Below are positions 46,002-54,917 of a DNA stretch of 64,000 nucleotides, one piece after another (position 1 is the first letter of the stretch; each line of letters starts with the position of its first letter). The notes beneath the pieces were generated by a model. It did not search any database. It worked only from the letters and a program-made list of their open reading frames with translations, and was not told the origin of the DNA. The DNA lies in contig NZ_JACJOU010000015.1 in NCBI RefSeq assembly GCF_014695725.1, positions 62,001 through 126,000 on the forward strand, given 5' to 3'. The stretch comes from Microcoleus sp. FACHB-672 (GTDB lineage Bacteria > Cyanobacteriota > Cyanobacteriia > Cyanobacteriales > Oscillatoriaceae). Made by a program: the position numbers and the translations under genes.

Positions 46002-47177
46002 ATGTCTCACCTGCTAATTATTGATGATGACCCAATCGTTCGGGCTGCCTTAAAAAGAACCCTGCACAACCAGGGCTATGAGGTGACTGTAGCGAGTAAT
46101 GGTGAAGAGGGAATCATCCAAGCCCAACAAATCAAACCCGCTCTGATTATTTGTGACTGGGTGATGGAGCCGGTGGATGGATTAGAAGTCTGTCGTCAGA
46201 TTAAAGACAATCAAGAATTATCAGCCACATTCTTTATTTTGCTGACTGCTAAAGGCAAAGGTAGTGATAAAGAATCTGTGGATGAGCGCGTGAAGGGACT
46301 CGATGCCGGCGCAGATGAATTTGTCTCCAAACCGATTGATATGGAGGAAGTGAAAGCGCGAGTACGGGCGGGTTTGCGCTTATATGAACTCAACCAAACA
46401 TTGCAACTCCAAAAGTACGCTTTAGAAGCACTCAACCAGGAGTTACGCGCCGATTTAGATGAAGCAGCGGAATATGTAAGTTCGCTTTTACCGGCACCAT
46501 TAGCCGGCAATATCACCACAGAAGCCAAATTTATTCCATCCGCTCAATTGGGGGGAGATTGCTTTGATTATTACTGGCTTGACAGTGATCATTTAGCAAT
46601 GTATTTACTTGATGTTTCCGGGCATGGAGTCGGTTCTGCCCTGTTGTCAGTTTCTGTGCTAAATGTTTTACGCACACAATCTTTACCCAACACCGATTTT
46701 TGCCGGCCTAGCGAAGTTTTAAGCGCTCTTAATAATGGTTTTCAAATGAGCGCCCAAGGTGATAAATACTTTACAATTTGGTACGGAGTTTATAACGCGG
46801 TGAACCGGCAACTCGTGTATGCCAATGCTGGCCACCCACCGGCGGTACTGCTATTTGGGGCATCTGAGACAGCCACACAAGTTCAGCGTTTAGAATCGAC
46901 CGGAATGCCAATAGGGTTTATCCCTGACACTGATTTTGATGAGGCTTCTTGCGAGATTCCACCAAGCAGCACGATGTACATTTTTAGTGATGGGGCTTAT
47001 GAGATTCTTCTGACAGATACCCAAATCTGGGGGCTTGAGGCTTTCATTTCTTTCCTGTTAGATTCTCAACAAAAAACAAATTTCTGCTTAGATAAACTTA
47101 TAAATTATATTCTGTGTTTAAATTCAAAACAAGTTCTTGATGATGATTTATCCTTATTACGAGTAAATTTTAACTAA
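46002..47177 (+). CDS. Response-regulator SpoIIE/RsbU-type PP2C phosphatase
   Basis: The ATG at 46002 (MSHLLIIDDDPIVRAALKR) gives 391 residues; a TTG at 45984 would add six. The receiver domain (1-130) has Asp52 in LIICDWVMEPVDG and Lys in FVSKPID. A coiled linker (about 130-165) leads to a PP2C domain of the SpoIIE class (about 170-390: GGDCFDYYWLD, LLDVSGHGVGSALLS, YANAGHPPAVLL, FSDGAYEI) with the metal-binding aspartates. Such proteins dephosphorylate STAS antagonists in partner-switching modules. A STAS gene ends 96 bp away on the opposite strand, and the hybrid kinase upstream is a candidate phosphodonor for the receiver. No anti-sigma kinase of the RsbW type is seen in the window. Confidence 0.92.
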   Translation: MSHLLIIDDDPIVRAALKRTLHNQGYEVTVASNGEEGIIQAQQIKPALIICDWVMEPVDGLEVCRQIKDNQELSATFFILLTAKGKGSDKESVDERVKGLDAGADEFVSKPIDMEEVKARVRAGLRLYELNQTLQLQKYALEALNQELRADLDEAAEYVSSLLPAPLAGNITTEAKFIPSAQLGGDCFDYYWLDSDHLAMYLLDVSGHGVGSALLSVSVLNVLRTQSLPNTDFCRPSEVLSALNNGFQMSAQGDKYFTIWYGVYNAVNRQLVYANAGHPPAVLLFGASETATQVQRLESTGMPIGFIPDTDFDEASCEIPPSSTMYIFSDGAYEILLTDTQIWGLEAFISFLLDSQQKTNFCLDKLINYILCLNSKQVLDDDLSLLRVNFN

Positions 47178-47273
47178 AGTCTAAACTCCTCAACTTATAC
47201 TGATGTTTAAGACATGATCGGACATTTTAACAATAAAAATTTGTCCTGAATCATGCCACTTAAACCGCTCAAC

Positions 47274-47600
47274 TTATTCAGTTTTCAGGATAGCCTTGTT
47301 AAATTCGTCTTTGTCCGCAAACGACTCCAAAACTCGATCCATTTTTGTCAATTCAAACAGCATTTTTACTTGAGGGTTAATCGAGCAAACAAAAAGTTTA
47401 CCCCCCACCGTTCTCACCATTTTCATCGCTGATAAAAGCGCACCTAACCCTGAACTGTCCATAAAAGGGACATCTTGAAGATCGATCAGCACAATATCAG
47501 GTTTGCTTTCCACAACATCGCTAATCTCCCGACGTAACTGGTTGCCTTTCGGCCCATCTAAAATACCAGAAGGTTGAACAACTTTGACGACTGTACTCAT
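47274..47600 (-). CDS. STAS domain anti-sigma factor antagonist (SpoIIAA/RsbV-like)
   Basis: This is a 108-residue single STAS domain. The conserved phosphorylation loop is FMDSSGLGALL, with Ser49/Ser50, of which the second aligns with SpoIIAA Ser58. The flanks DIVLIDLQDVPF and GGKLFVCSINPQVKMLFEL are typical. It is a likely substrate of the convergent SpoIIE-type phosphatase at 46002-47177. The pair resembles the HmpU/HmpV-type partner-switching proteins that control hormogonium and motility programmes in filamentous cyanobacteria (family knowledge; orthology not tested). It lies 98 bp after the cellulose-synthase-like gene on the same strand. Confidence 0.93.
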   Translation of the reverse strand: MSTVVKVVQPSGILDGPKGNQLRREISDVVESKPDIVLIDLQDVPFMDSSGLGALLSAMKMVRTVGGKLFVCSINPQVKMLFELTKMDRVLESFADKDEFNKAILKTE

Positions 47601-47698
47601 GTGATTGTACTCCTAGTTTCGAGTGACTTTTTGTGTTTTCTCAGTTTAGCTGTAACCAGATCTATGCGCTAGCCTGCGCTCACAAGGCTTCTAGTCGC

Positions 47699-49696
47699 TC
47701 ATTCAGCAGATGGCGGTTGCCAAATGGCTGCTCGAATAATAGCCCACAAAAGTGTCAGATTATAAATTGACCAGGCAAGATTGAGAACATAAGCCATAGG
47801 CTGCTCTAAATTCGGATGTTGAATTTGCCCGATTACCAGCCAGCAAAGCGCCCATACGATGCTGATGATTGTCAGACAAAAAACCAACAGTTGCGGCCAA
47901 ACCAGCCGGAGGTAAATTCCCGCTTGCCGCTGTTTAGGGGTCACCTGGAATTTAATAGGTCGGTTGGTTAACACACTCCAGACGGCTTGAATAAACAGCG
48001 GAAACAGAGCAATTGCATATTGCTCCGAACGCCAAATTTCTCTAGCTGGAATGCCCCAACTTGCGGCTAAGAAAGTTAGGCGATTGATCACAAAAGCGGG
48101 GATAAAGTGGATAGCAAAAGCTGGCCCGTAAGTTTTGACGGGAATAACGCCGGTGAAGAAATAGATAATTGGGCAAGCGATAAAAACAACGGTAGCAAAA
48201 CCCGAAAAGTAGCTATACATTGTTTGAAAATACTGCAACCGCTGCCAAAAATTTAAACCGGGCTTTGTCAGAGGATTTTCCCGTACGAGCACTTGGATAG
48301 TGCCTTGCGCCCAGCGCAACCGCTGCTTCAGGGTAGAACTGAGGTCATCGGGGGCTAAACCTTCTGCCAAAATTTCATTGTGATACAGCGATTTCCACCC
48401 CGCACCGTGCAGGCGCATGGCGGTATTCATGTCTTCTGTAATGCTGTTGCTGGAAACGCCGCCAACTAAATCAAATTCATCTAATCGCTGAGCATCCTTA
48501 GAAAATTCATCAGAAAAATATTGCAGTCCAACATTAACCAGCGCTTCCCGCCTCAGAACTGCATTGGTTCCTGTATAGAAAGCGGCATTCATTCCATCTT
48601 TACCCTGCTGAATTGGGCCATAAAATAAACTTGCTTGATGTCCAAAGGGATCGCCTTGCGGGATGTTGTAAAAATCTTGGGGCGTTTGCACAAACGCAAT
48701 GCGATTGTGTTCGTATTTACCGGCAAAGACATTATAGGTAAAGAAATAGGGCAGAACCCGCTTGAGAAAATGGGGTTTAGGAATATGATCAGCATCCAGG
48801 GTGAGAATAAAATCTCCTGAAGTTTCCCCAGAAAAAATTGCGTAATTAATGTTGCCGGCTTTAGCATGGTGAGCCTTCCCGGCAATTTTGGGGCGGGCGA
48901 TGTAGCGAAACCGCGCCAGTTCTATTAATTCCTGTTCTTTTTGATCAATTGCTGCTTCTAAACTTTTGCGTTCAGCTTGTAAGTGTTCGCGAACACTTTG
49001 ATGTTGGGGAGGTAGCCAAAGAACGAACTGCTGCAAACGCTGTATAAAGCCCGCCATTTTTGCGTTGGCACTATCAGATTCCCCTTGCAAAAATTCTTCA
49101 GCCGCTTGAATATCAGGGGCGAGATTTTCGAGTTGCCGGAGGCGCTCAACTAACTGGGTTCGCTCACTATCAATTTGTTCCGCTTCATGTTGCAAAACCG
49201 GCGATTGCAAATCTTCGATAGCAAGTTTTTCCGTCATCGCCCGCATCGCCGGCGAGTTGCCATCATCCAGCACATAAACCCGCAACTTCGTTGGGGGATA
49301 ATCCATTGCTAAAGCCGCTCTTGCAGTTTCCTCTACCATTCCCGCCGGCTCACTGTAGCAGGTAATAAACACATCCACAGTTGGCCAATCTCTGCGCGAC
49401 AAAGGTGGCATCAATTTATCAATAGACTTCACCTGCCGAACCAGAGGACGCCACAACCCGATGACGAACATCACCCCCCCGAAAAAGCTGTAAATTTCTG
49501 CAAGGAGCAAGGGAATTGACAGCCACAGCGCATCAAAATTAATAGAATTGTTGATGCGCCAATACAAATACCAAGCACCTAAGATCAAGTTGATTTCTGC
49601 AAGGTAACGAAACAGCAACGTTCTCTCTTTTAAGCGAGAGCGAATGTTTCCAGAAAAACTGGGTGAGTTTTCAACAATAGAAGCTGGATTTGTCAT
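47699..49696 (-). CDS. Cellulose-synthase-like GT2 glycosyltransferase with helical insertion, no PilZ domain
   Basis: This 665-residue processive membrane transferase has N-terminal helices at about 28-48 and 57-82, then the GT2 domain. Its motifs are VLDDG (144-146 Asp-Asp-Gly), DAD (301-303), TED (420-422), and QRLRW (458-462), all expected for BcsA-like polymerases. At least four helices follow (about 480-660). Between VLDDG and the AKAGNINYA acceptor motif there is an insertion of roughly 95 residues (about 160-262) rich in Glu, Gln and Leu, predicted coiled coil. This insertion is absent from standard BcsA. No C-terminal PilZ c-di-GMP domain is present. With the two DUF3131 genes and the barrel gene upstream it probably makes an exopolysaccharide. 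The product need not be cellulose. Confidence 0.87.
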   Translation of the reverse strand: MTNPASIVENSPSFSGNIRSRLKERTLLFRYLAEINLILGAWYLYWRINNSINFDALWLSIPLLLAEIYSFFGGVMFVIGLWRPLVRQVKSIDKLMPPLSRRDWPTVDVFITCYSEPAGMVEETARAALAMDYPPTKLRVYVLDDGNSPAMRAMTEKLAIEDLQSPVLQHEAEQIDSERTQLVERLRQLENLAPDIQAAEEFLQGESDSANAKMAGFIQRLQQFVLWLPPQHQSVREHLQAERKSLEAAIDQKEQELIELARFRYIARPKIAGKAHHAKAGNINYAIFSGETSGDFILTLDADHIPKPHFLKRVLPYFFTYNVFAGKYEHNRIAFVQTPQDFYNIPQGDPFGHQASLFYGPIQQGKDGMNAAFYTGTNAVLRREALVNVGLQYFSDEFSKDAQRLDEFDLVGGVSSNSITEDMNTAMRLHGAGWKSLYHNEILAEGLAPDDLSSTLKQRLRWAQGTIQVLVRENPLTKPGLNFWQRLQYFQTMYSYFSGFATVVFIACPIIYFFTGVIPVKTYGPAFAIHFIPAFVINRLTFLAASWGIPAREIWRSEQYAIALFPLFIQAVWSVLTNRPIKFQVTPKQRQAGIYLRLVWPQLLVFCLTIISIVWALCWLVIGQIQHPNLEQPMAYVLNLAWSIYNLTLLWAIIRAAIWQPPSAE

Positions 49697-49787
49697 AGCA
49701 GCCAGGATTCATGCAAGGTCGATGGGGTTAGGGGGAGATGGGTTCGGGAAAGACTGTTCGGCGGAAAAATTGAACTTCACACCGGCT

Positions 49788-49964
49788 TTACGGCTGTGCG
49801 CTGACACTCAATTCCGCAAAAGCCAGGGGACACAATCCTCTGGTACGGTAGCGTTGGCTGTTTAAAATAATCGCATTAGGATTAACATCTCGCGCAAAAT
49901 TTCTACCTAATTGAGGATTTTTGCTGAGTTCGTTAATGGCATCGTAAGGGCCGATTTCCCTGCG
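49788..49964 (-). pseudogene. Possible coding remnant between DUF3131 and GT2 genes
   Basis: On the minus strand a 58-codon frame runs from a TGA at 49965-49967 to TAA at 49788-49790. It reads like real protein in part (REIGPYDAINELSKNPQLGR, then FARDVNPNAIILNSQRYR). It has no ATG, GTG or TTG near its beginning, so it looks like the tail of a decayed gene and not an intact one. I do not recognise the family. The alternative is a chance open frame in the leader of the GT2 gene. Confidence 0.3.
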
Positions 49965-49980
49965 TCAACCGGCCCTTACG
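49943..49980. repeat. 11-bp perfect inverted repeat after the DUF3131 gene
   Basis: CGTAAGGGCCG (49943-49953) is the exact reverse complement of CGGCCCTTACG (49970-49980), with a 16-base loop. It lies 15-52 bp after the stop of the double-DUF3131 gene. No T-tract follows on the minus strand. It may stabilise or attenuate the transcript that continues into the GT2 gene. Confidence 0.7.
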
Positions 49981-49994
49981 ACTTGGAAAGAACG

Positions 49995-52916
49995 CTACTT
50001 TGCTGAAGTTGGGGAAGTCACAGTGCCATCGCCAGAAGTCCAGTAAGTCCCGGAAGCATCGGAAGCAACCTTTGCTTTTTGTGTGGGAATCTCAGGCAAA
50101 CCCCGACCGGAGTTGCCTTTCGCCACTTCTTGCCACCACGGGGAATCCATTGCTGTTGCAGGACTGATCAGAGGCTGCTTCGTCACCATAAACAGCAAGG
50201 ATTGCAGAATTGTGCTGTTGGTGCTGCCGGTGAAGCCAACGGCTGTTTTGCCGGTTTTTTCGTAAAAACCTTCGTAGAAGCCCAGAGAAGGATTGTACAA
50301 GTCTGTTGTAGCCTGCCACAGTTCACGGGCGTACTCATTTTCTGGAAACAGCGCGTAATAGGCAAACGCTGCTGCCGTACTCACCATGCGGAGCTCGGGT
50401 GCCGACGTTCCATCATCTGCGATCGTCGCCCAAGGTTTTCCGTCACCGATAATGGTGCTGTGTAGGTTGTAGGGCGCACGATCAATCAGCGTGGTGGCAG
50501 AGGATGTGAAGTTGCCGGTGCTGCGATAGCGCTCAGCTTGAGCCTGGAGCAACGGTTCAACGAGGGAACGCATCTGGGGATCAAAGCCAAATTCCAGCCC
50601 GTATACTAAGAACGGATTGCTTACGGTGTAATGATTCACCTCGGAATTCACGTTTGCGCGGTTGCGCTGCACCGGCACTTCAACGCCCCCTACGGACTCG
50701 GTTTTGTACTCCCCTCCCACAGCCGCTCGATTAACATCAAATCCCCACATCTGAAAGGCACGGGCGGCATATTCCTCATAGCCAAGACGAGTTTCCGGGT
50801 TAACTCGCGCCAGCCAGCGCCCATTTGCATCTTTTTCAACGGAGGCGCTGGAAAGTACGCCGTCCCGCACGACGCGCAGGTATGACCAATCGAGTACCAC
50901 TTGATCAACGGCGTTGGTGTATTGGGGATGGCAGTTTTTCAAGTTATAAAGCGCTGCCATCATCCGCCCGATATCGAGTGCTGAGAAGCCGTTGCCTTCG
51001 GGAAGCGGGTTTCCGCCATAATCAACCGGCTGCAATGTGCGGCTGTCGTAGCCGCGCTGGGGCAATTCGCCGGCGAACAGAGGGAGTTTACCCAAAGCTG
51101 CCAGCAACTGCCGGGTGCGCCCGTCAAATTCGGTGTCGGAGATGATCTCAAGGGAGCGCGCCGCGTGCAGTGCTGCCAGGTAATCTCCCAATCCCCACAG
51201 GGTTGCAGCTTTCATATCGCTGCGGTCATCAACCAGCCCGTTTGCCTTTTGATAGTTGGCTTTGAAATAGCCCCAAGCTGCGTCTGCATAGCGCCGTTCT
51301 ACGACGTTTAGGGAGCGAGCCGGCGCTGGGCACTCGGAGGGTTCGGGTTTGCCTACCGGCGGGATCGGGCCGACTGCTACAACTTCTGGGGCGGCAGGCT
51401 TGGGTGGCGCAGCAGCCACTGGGGCGGGTGTTGGAGTTGCCGGCGGCGGAGTTTGTGCGGCTGGAGTTGCCGGCGGCGGAGTTTGGGCGGCTGGGGTTGC
51501 CAGTGGCGGAGTTTGGGCGGCTGGGGTTGCCGGCGGTGGAGTGGGCGCGGCTGCGGTTGATTCGGCTGGGCTGATCGTGTTGCCGGTGGGCGGTGCCGAG
51601 GCAAATGAGACTAATTCCGGCCCGATCAGGGGGCGGTTGCCTCTGGCTTTGTAGTACAAAATTTCTAAAATTAGCCCGTTGGTGTTGCCGGTGAGGGCGG
51701 TATTCGGTTTTTTGGTTTCTTCATAAAGGCCGGCATAAAAACCCCCTCCATTCGGATCGCGTAAATCTTTTACCGCATCAAAAAGTTGCTTGGCATAAGC
51801 GTTACCTGGGTAAAGATAATACCAACCAATCGCCGCTTTTGTGCTGATACTTCGCAATTGCGGAAATGGCTTATTTTCATCGGTAATGGTTGCCCAATCT
51901 TGCCCATTTGAATGAACCGTATTGTAGAGAAAGTAAGGGGCTTGATCGATATTGTCTTCTGATACTGCCGTTAGTTGGCCGGTGGCTTCAAACCGGCGCT
52001 TTTGTACTTCTAAAACGCTGGCTGCATAATCTTTTAGGTAGCCTTCTAAACCAAATTCGATGGCATCCAGAATATAGGATTCGCTAACCACATAATTGTT
52101 GGCGTTGGTGGTTTGGTAGTCACGGGTGTCCACCGGCACTTTAATGCCGTTAATTTCTACCAATTTAAACGGCTCTACGGCAATTGCTTTCGGAACTTTA
52201 AACCCCCAAAGCTCGTAACCTCGCGCCCCATATTCTTCGTAACCAAGCCGCCCTTCCTGCACGAGCAAGGTGGTTTTATTGGGGTCAATCATTGCGCCGT
52301 AAAGTTGTTCATCTTCGACAGATCGGGCGACTTGCCACTTCGCAACAATTCCTTTGAGCCAATCTCCATATTGAGGGTGGCAGGTTCGGATGACGTGAAA
52401 GGCTGCCAAAATTCGACCGATATCTAAAGCTGACCAACCAATGCCTTTTTCTATGGGGTTATTGCCGTAATCAACCATTTGGCCGGTGGCGGTGTTATAA
52501 ACTTTATTGGGCAAGCCATCTTCAAAGAGTTTTAACGCACTCATGCCGGTTAAAAATTTGTTGATGCGCCCGTCAAATTCTGCCTGGTCAATTAAATTTA
52601 ACCAACGCGCTGAATTCAGCGCCATCAGGTAATTTCCCATATCCCAAAGTGTGCCAGAGGGATAGCCGCCGGTGGAGTTGGTAAATCCGGTTGCTTCCTG
52701 AGAGTTGTTAACAAAATACTGCCAAGCAGCTTTCGCATAAACCTGCTCTTCTGGCGTTAGGGGCGCACTAATTTCGGCACACGCGGCAGTAGCTGCGGGG
52801 CTTTGAGCGAGCGTTTTCTCCGGGATAAAAATAGGCAGCAGCGATTGTGAAACCAGCCCTGTTAGGAAGAGGGCAATGAGTTTTGAACGCTTTTGTGGGT
52901 AGAGGTTTTGCAGCAT
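49995..52916 (-). CDS. Exported protein with two DUF3131 (glucoamylase-like) domains
   Basis: This 973-residue protein has a signal peptide (ending about TLAQSPA, residues 37-43) and two homologous DUF3131 domains. The first is at about 50-430 (AKAAWQYFVNNSQEATGF, YPSGTLWDMGNYLMAL, GWSALDIGRILAAFH). The second is at about 545-925 (ADAAWGYFKANYQKANGL, ATLWGLGDYLAAL, GFSALDIGRMMAAL). A Pro/Ala linker with TPPPATPAAQ-type repeats (about 440-520) connects them. DUF3131 is predicted to be an alpha/alpha toroid of the glycoside-hydrolase or sugar-binding type. Position directly upstream of a cellulose-synthase-like gene suggests a periplasmic role in polysaccharide trimming or export. Its leader contains a duplicated element (52960-53129). 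Confidence 0.83.
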   Translation of the reverse strand: MLQNLYPQKRSKLIALFLTGLVSQSLLPIFIPEKTLAQSPAATAACAEISAPLTPEEQVYAKAAWQYFVNNSQEATGFTNSTGGYPSGTLWDMGNYLMALNSARWLNLIDQAEFDGRINKFLTGMSALKLFEDGLPNKVYNTATGQMVDYGNNPIEKGIGWSALDIGRILAAFHVIRTCHPQYGDWLKGIVAKWQVARSVEDEQLYGAMIDPNKTTLLVQEGRLGYEEYGARGYELWGFKVPKAIAVEPFKLVEINGIKVPVDTRDYQTTNANNYVVSESYILDAIEFGLEGYLKDYAASVLEVQKRRFEATGQLTAVSEDNIDQAPYFLYNTVHSNGQDWATITDENKPFPQLRSISTKAAIGWYYLYPGNAYAKQLFDAVKDLRDPNGGGFYAGLYEETKKPNTALTGNTNGLILEILYYKARGNRPLIGPELVSFASAPPTGNTISPAESTAAAPTPPPATPAAQTPPLATPAAQTPPPATPAAQTPPPATPTPAPVAAAPPKPAAPEVVAVGPIPPVGKPEPSECPAPARSLNVVERRYADAAWGYFKANYQKANGLVDDRSDMKAATLWGLGDYLAALHAARSLEIISDTEFDGRTRQLLAALGKLPLFAGELPQRGYDSRTLQPVDYGGNPLPEGNGFSALDIGRMMAALYNLKNCHPQYTNAVDQVVLDWSYLRVVRDGVLSSASVEKDANGRWLARVNPETRLGYEEYAARAFQMWGFDVNRAAVGGEYKTESVGGVEVPVQRNRANVNSEVNHYTVSNPFLVYGLEFGFDPQMRSLVEPLLQAQAERYRSTGNFTSSATTLIDRAPYNLHSTIIGDGKPWATIADDGTSAPELRMVSTAAAFAYYALFPENEYARELWQATTDLYNPSLGFYEGFYEKTGKTAVGFTGSTNSTILQSLLFMVTKQPLISPATAMDSPWWQEVAKGNSGRGLPEIPTQKAKVASDASGTYWTSGDGTVTSPTSAK

Positions 52917-52959
52917 CAGAATTGAATCAGCCTTAACACAATAAATTAGTAAAACATTA

Positions 52960-53129
52960 AAGTTGCACCCGCTAAACTGCCCAGAATTTTACTTCCGAGT
53001 TAACAGCTAAAGTTAGGTAAATCTAACTAAAAAACTTTTCTCATTTCAATAAAATTGAAGTTGCACCCGCCAAGCCGTCCAAAAATTTATTTCCCAGCGA
53101 ACAGCTAAGGTTAGATAAATTCGACTAAA
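52960..53129 (-). repeat. Tandemly duplicated 72-bp leader element
   Basis: Copy 1 at 52960-53031 and copy 2 at 53058-53129 are equal in length and match at 57 of 72 positions by my count, with a period of 98. Both start AAGTTGCACCCG and share AACAGCTAA..GTTAG and an ACTAAA end. They lie between the single-DUF3131 gene stop and the double-DUF3131 gene start, so on the minus strand they form part of its leader or promoter region. No protein frame fits. Tandem regulatory sites or a duplicated RNA structure are possible. A short ACCACAGAT-type repeat (53231-53252) lies next to it. Confidence 0.7.
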
Positions 53130-53276
53130 GACCCTTTGATGTCGAATTTATAGGATATATGGGCAGTCTGTAAACCGCCCATAAAGCCGGCAGAAACATC
53201 ACAACCACATCTGCAACTCATAGCCGGTTACATCTGTCTGCATCTGTGGTTTCATCATTCTTGCCTTTTCGGGTTA

Positions 53277-54695
53277 TCACTCAACGCCGGCCCAATTCGT
53301 GAGCGGCTTGCCAACTTTTTTGTAAAGCAAACTCTCAAGAATTACACCATTATTATTAGCAGTCAGGGCCTTATTCGGTTCCTTCAGCACTTCATAAAAG
53401 CCGTTGTACCAACCTTTTTCTGATTTCAGGTTGTTTTGAACAAAATCAAACAGCTTTTGCGTGTAATCTGTGCCATAAAGCACATCCCAGCCAACGGCAG
53501 CTTTGGCGCTGAGGAAATTTAAGTTGTTGTACTTGGTTCCAGTATCTGAGATTGTGGCCCAAGGCTCTCCATTGACAAACAGCGTGTTGTAAACAAAGTA
53601 GGGTTCGCGATCCAGGTTATCTTCAGTGACCGCCGTTAAGTGGTTTGTGGCTTTATAGCGAGCTTCTTGAGCGGCTAAAATGCGGTCGGCATAGGCTTTA
53701 GGTAATCCTTTAAAGCCGGTTTCAATGCCATCTAAAATAAAAGGTTCGCTGAGAACGTAGTTATTCGCTCCAGAGTTTTTAGCATCGCGTTTATCGTAAG
53801 GAACGCCTTGCTCGTAAAGATTGACAAAGGCTGCATTGGATTTGAAATCTAAAGCTTTGCTGACATCTAAACCCCACAGTTTTAAGCCGTAGGCTGCATA
53901 ATTTTCGTAGCCTAAGCGCCCTTCTTGGTTGTATTGTTCTTTTTTGTTGACGACGGAAGTTCCGTACATTTGACCATTTTTAGTCAAACGAGCAACTTTC
54001 CAGCTTTTCCAAATTGCTTCGCTTTCATCTTTAAATTGCGGATACTTTGAACCGACAATTTTAAGCCAGATAGCCAGCCGGCCTAAATCAATCGCTGACC
54101 AGCCGATTTCTTCCCGTTTGTCAAGCTGACCGTAGTTAACGGGAATTAAGGTTTTAGGGTTGTAAACTTTGTTGGGGAGTTCACCTTTATAGAGGGGAAT
54201 TTTTGCCAAAGTTTTTAAAGTTTGGCTCATTTTCTTGTCAAATTCTGCTGCCGGCACAATCCCCAATTCTCGTGCACTGACTAAGCCGGCGATTGCTGCT
54301 GCCTGATCCCACAGGGTAACTGAGGCAAAACCATCGACAGAATTAACCAAGCCGGTGCTTTCATTCCAATTACGCTGGAAATACCCCCAAGCCTGACGTG
54401 CCATTGCCAGTTCTTGCGGCGTCAATTTTTCCGCTTCAGGCGCAACATAAGGCACTTTTACGGTTAGTTCGCCGGCAGATACGGGTTGACCTGGAATTAC
54501 CATTGATTTGGCATCAAGTTTAGCGGCAGATATTTCAGAAGTTGCCGGTGAGCGGGAGGATACTTGAGGATTGGATTTAGATAGATGATTTGACCAATAT
54601 TCTAAGCCGGCAATCGCGGCAATTGCTGTCAAGACACCTCCAACTGTTGCGAGAATCGATAACTTTTTGGGCGGGGGTTCAAAAGTTTCTGTCAT
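53277..54695 (-). CDS. Membrane-anchored DUF3131 protein
   Basis: This 472-residue protein has one N-terminal helix (about 13-30, LSILATVGGVLTAIAAIAG) that anchors it or serves as a signal. A polar linker (30-90) follows, then a single DUF3131 domain (about 92-470: ARQAWGYFQRNWNESTGLV, VTLWDQAAAIAGL, GWSAIDLGRLAIWLK, GLEY-like tail). It is clearly paralogous to both halves of the 973-residue protein encoded next on the same strand (shared NKVYNP, RLGYENYAAYGLKLWG, YVLSEPFILDGIE). It belongs to the same exopolysaccharide-type locus. Catalytic residues of DUF3131 are not established, so enzymatic activity is uncertain. Confidence 0.83.
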   Translation of the reverse strand: MTETFEPPPKKLSILATVGGVLTAIAAIAGLEYWSNHLSKSNPQVSSRSPATSEISAAKLDAKSMVIPGQPVSAGELTVKVPYVAPEAEKLTPQELAMARQAWGYFQRNWNESTGLVNSVDGFASVTLWDQAAAIAGLVSARELGIVPAAEFDKKMSQTLKTLAKIPLYKGELPNKVYNPKTLIPVNYGQLDKREEIGWSAIDLGRLAIWLKIVGSKYPQFKDESEAIWKSWKVARLTKNGQMYGTSVVNKKEQYNQEGRLGYENYAAYGLKLWGLDVSKALDFKSNAAFVNLYEQGVPYDKRDAKNSGANNYVLSEPFILDGIETGFKGLPKAYADRILAAQEARYKATNHLTAVTEDNLDREPYFVYNTLFVNGEPWATISDTGTKYNNLNFLSAKAAVGWDVLYGTDYTQKLFDFVQNNLKSEKGWYNGFYEVLKEPNKALTANNNGVILESLLYKKVGKPLTNWAGVE

Positions 54696-54917
54696 ACGGT
54701 ATATTGCCTCTGAAGTTAGTGTCTTTTTGACTAATTGTTCGTTTTAAGGTTGATTTTTTTATTGAATTTATCCGTCTCCCATGTACTTTTTGAATTATCT
54801 AGTTTAGCAATTGTTTTGGCAAGTGAGCTTTAACTATCAATTACTGATGTTGCCCGCTAACTCTGAAAGTCAATATAGCAATTTTTCCATTACTTGTGTT
54901 TAGTATTCCCAAAATTT

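Noticed and set aside
51349-51654. 101-codon plus-strand frame rich in Gly, Ala and Val
   Set aside because: It is the antisense of the Pro/Ala-rich linker of the double-DUF3131 protein.
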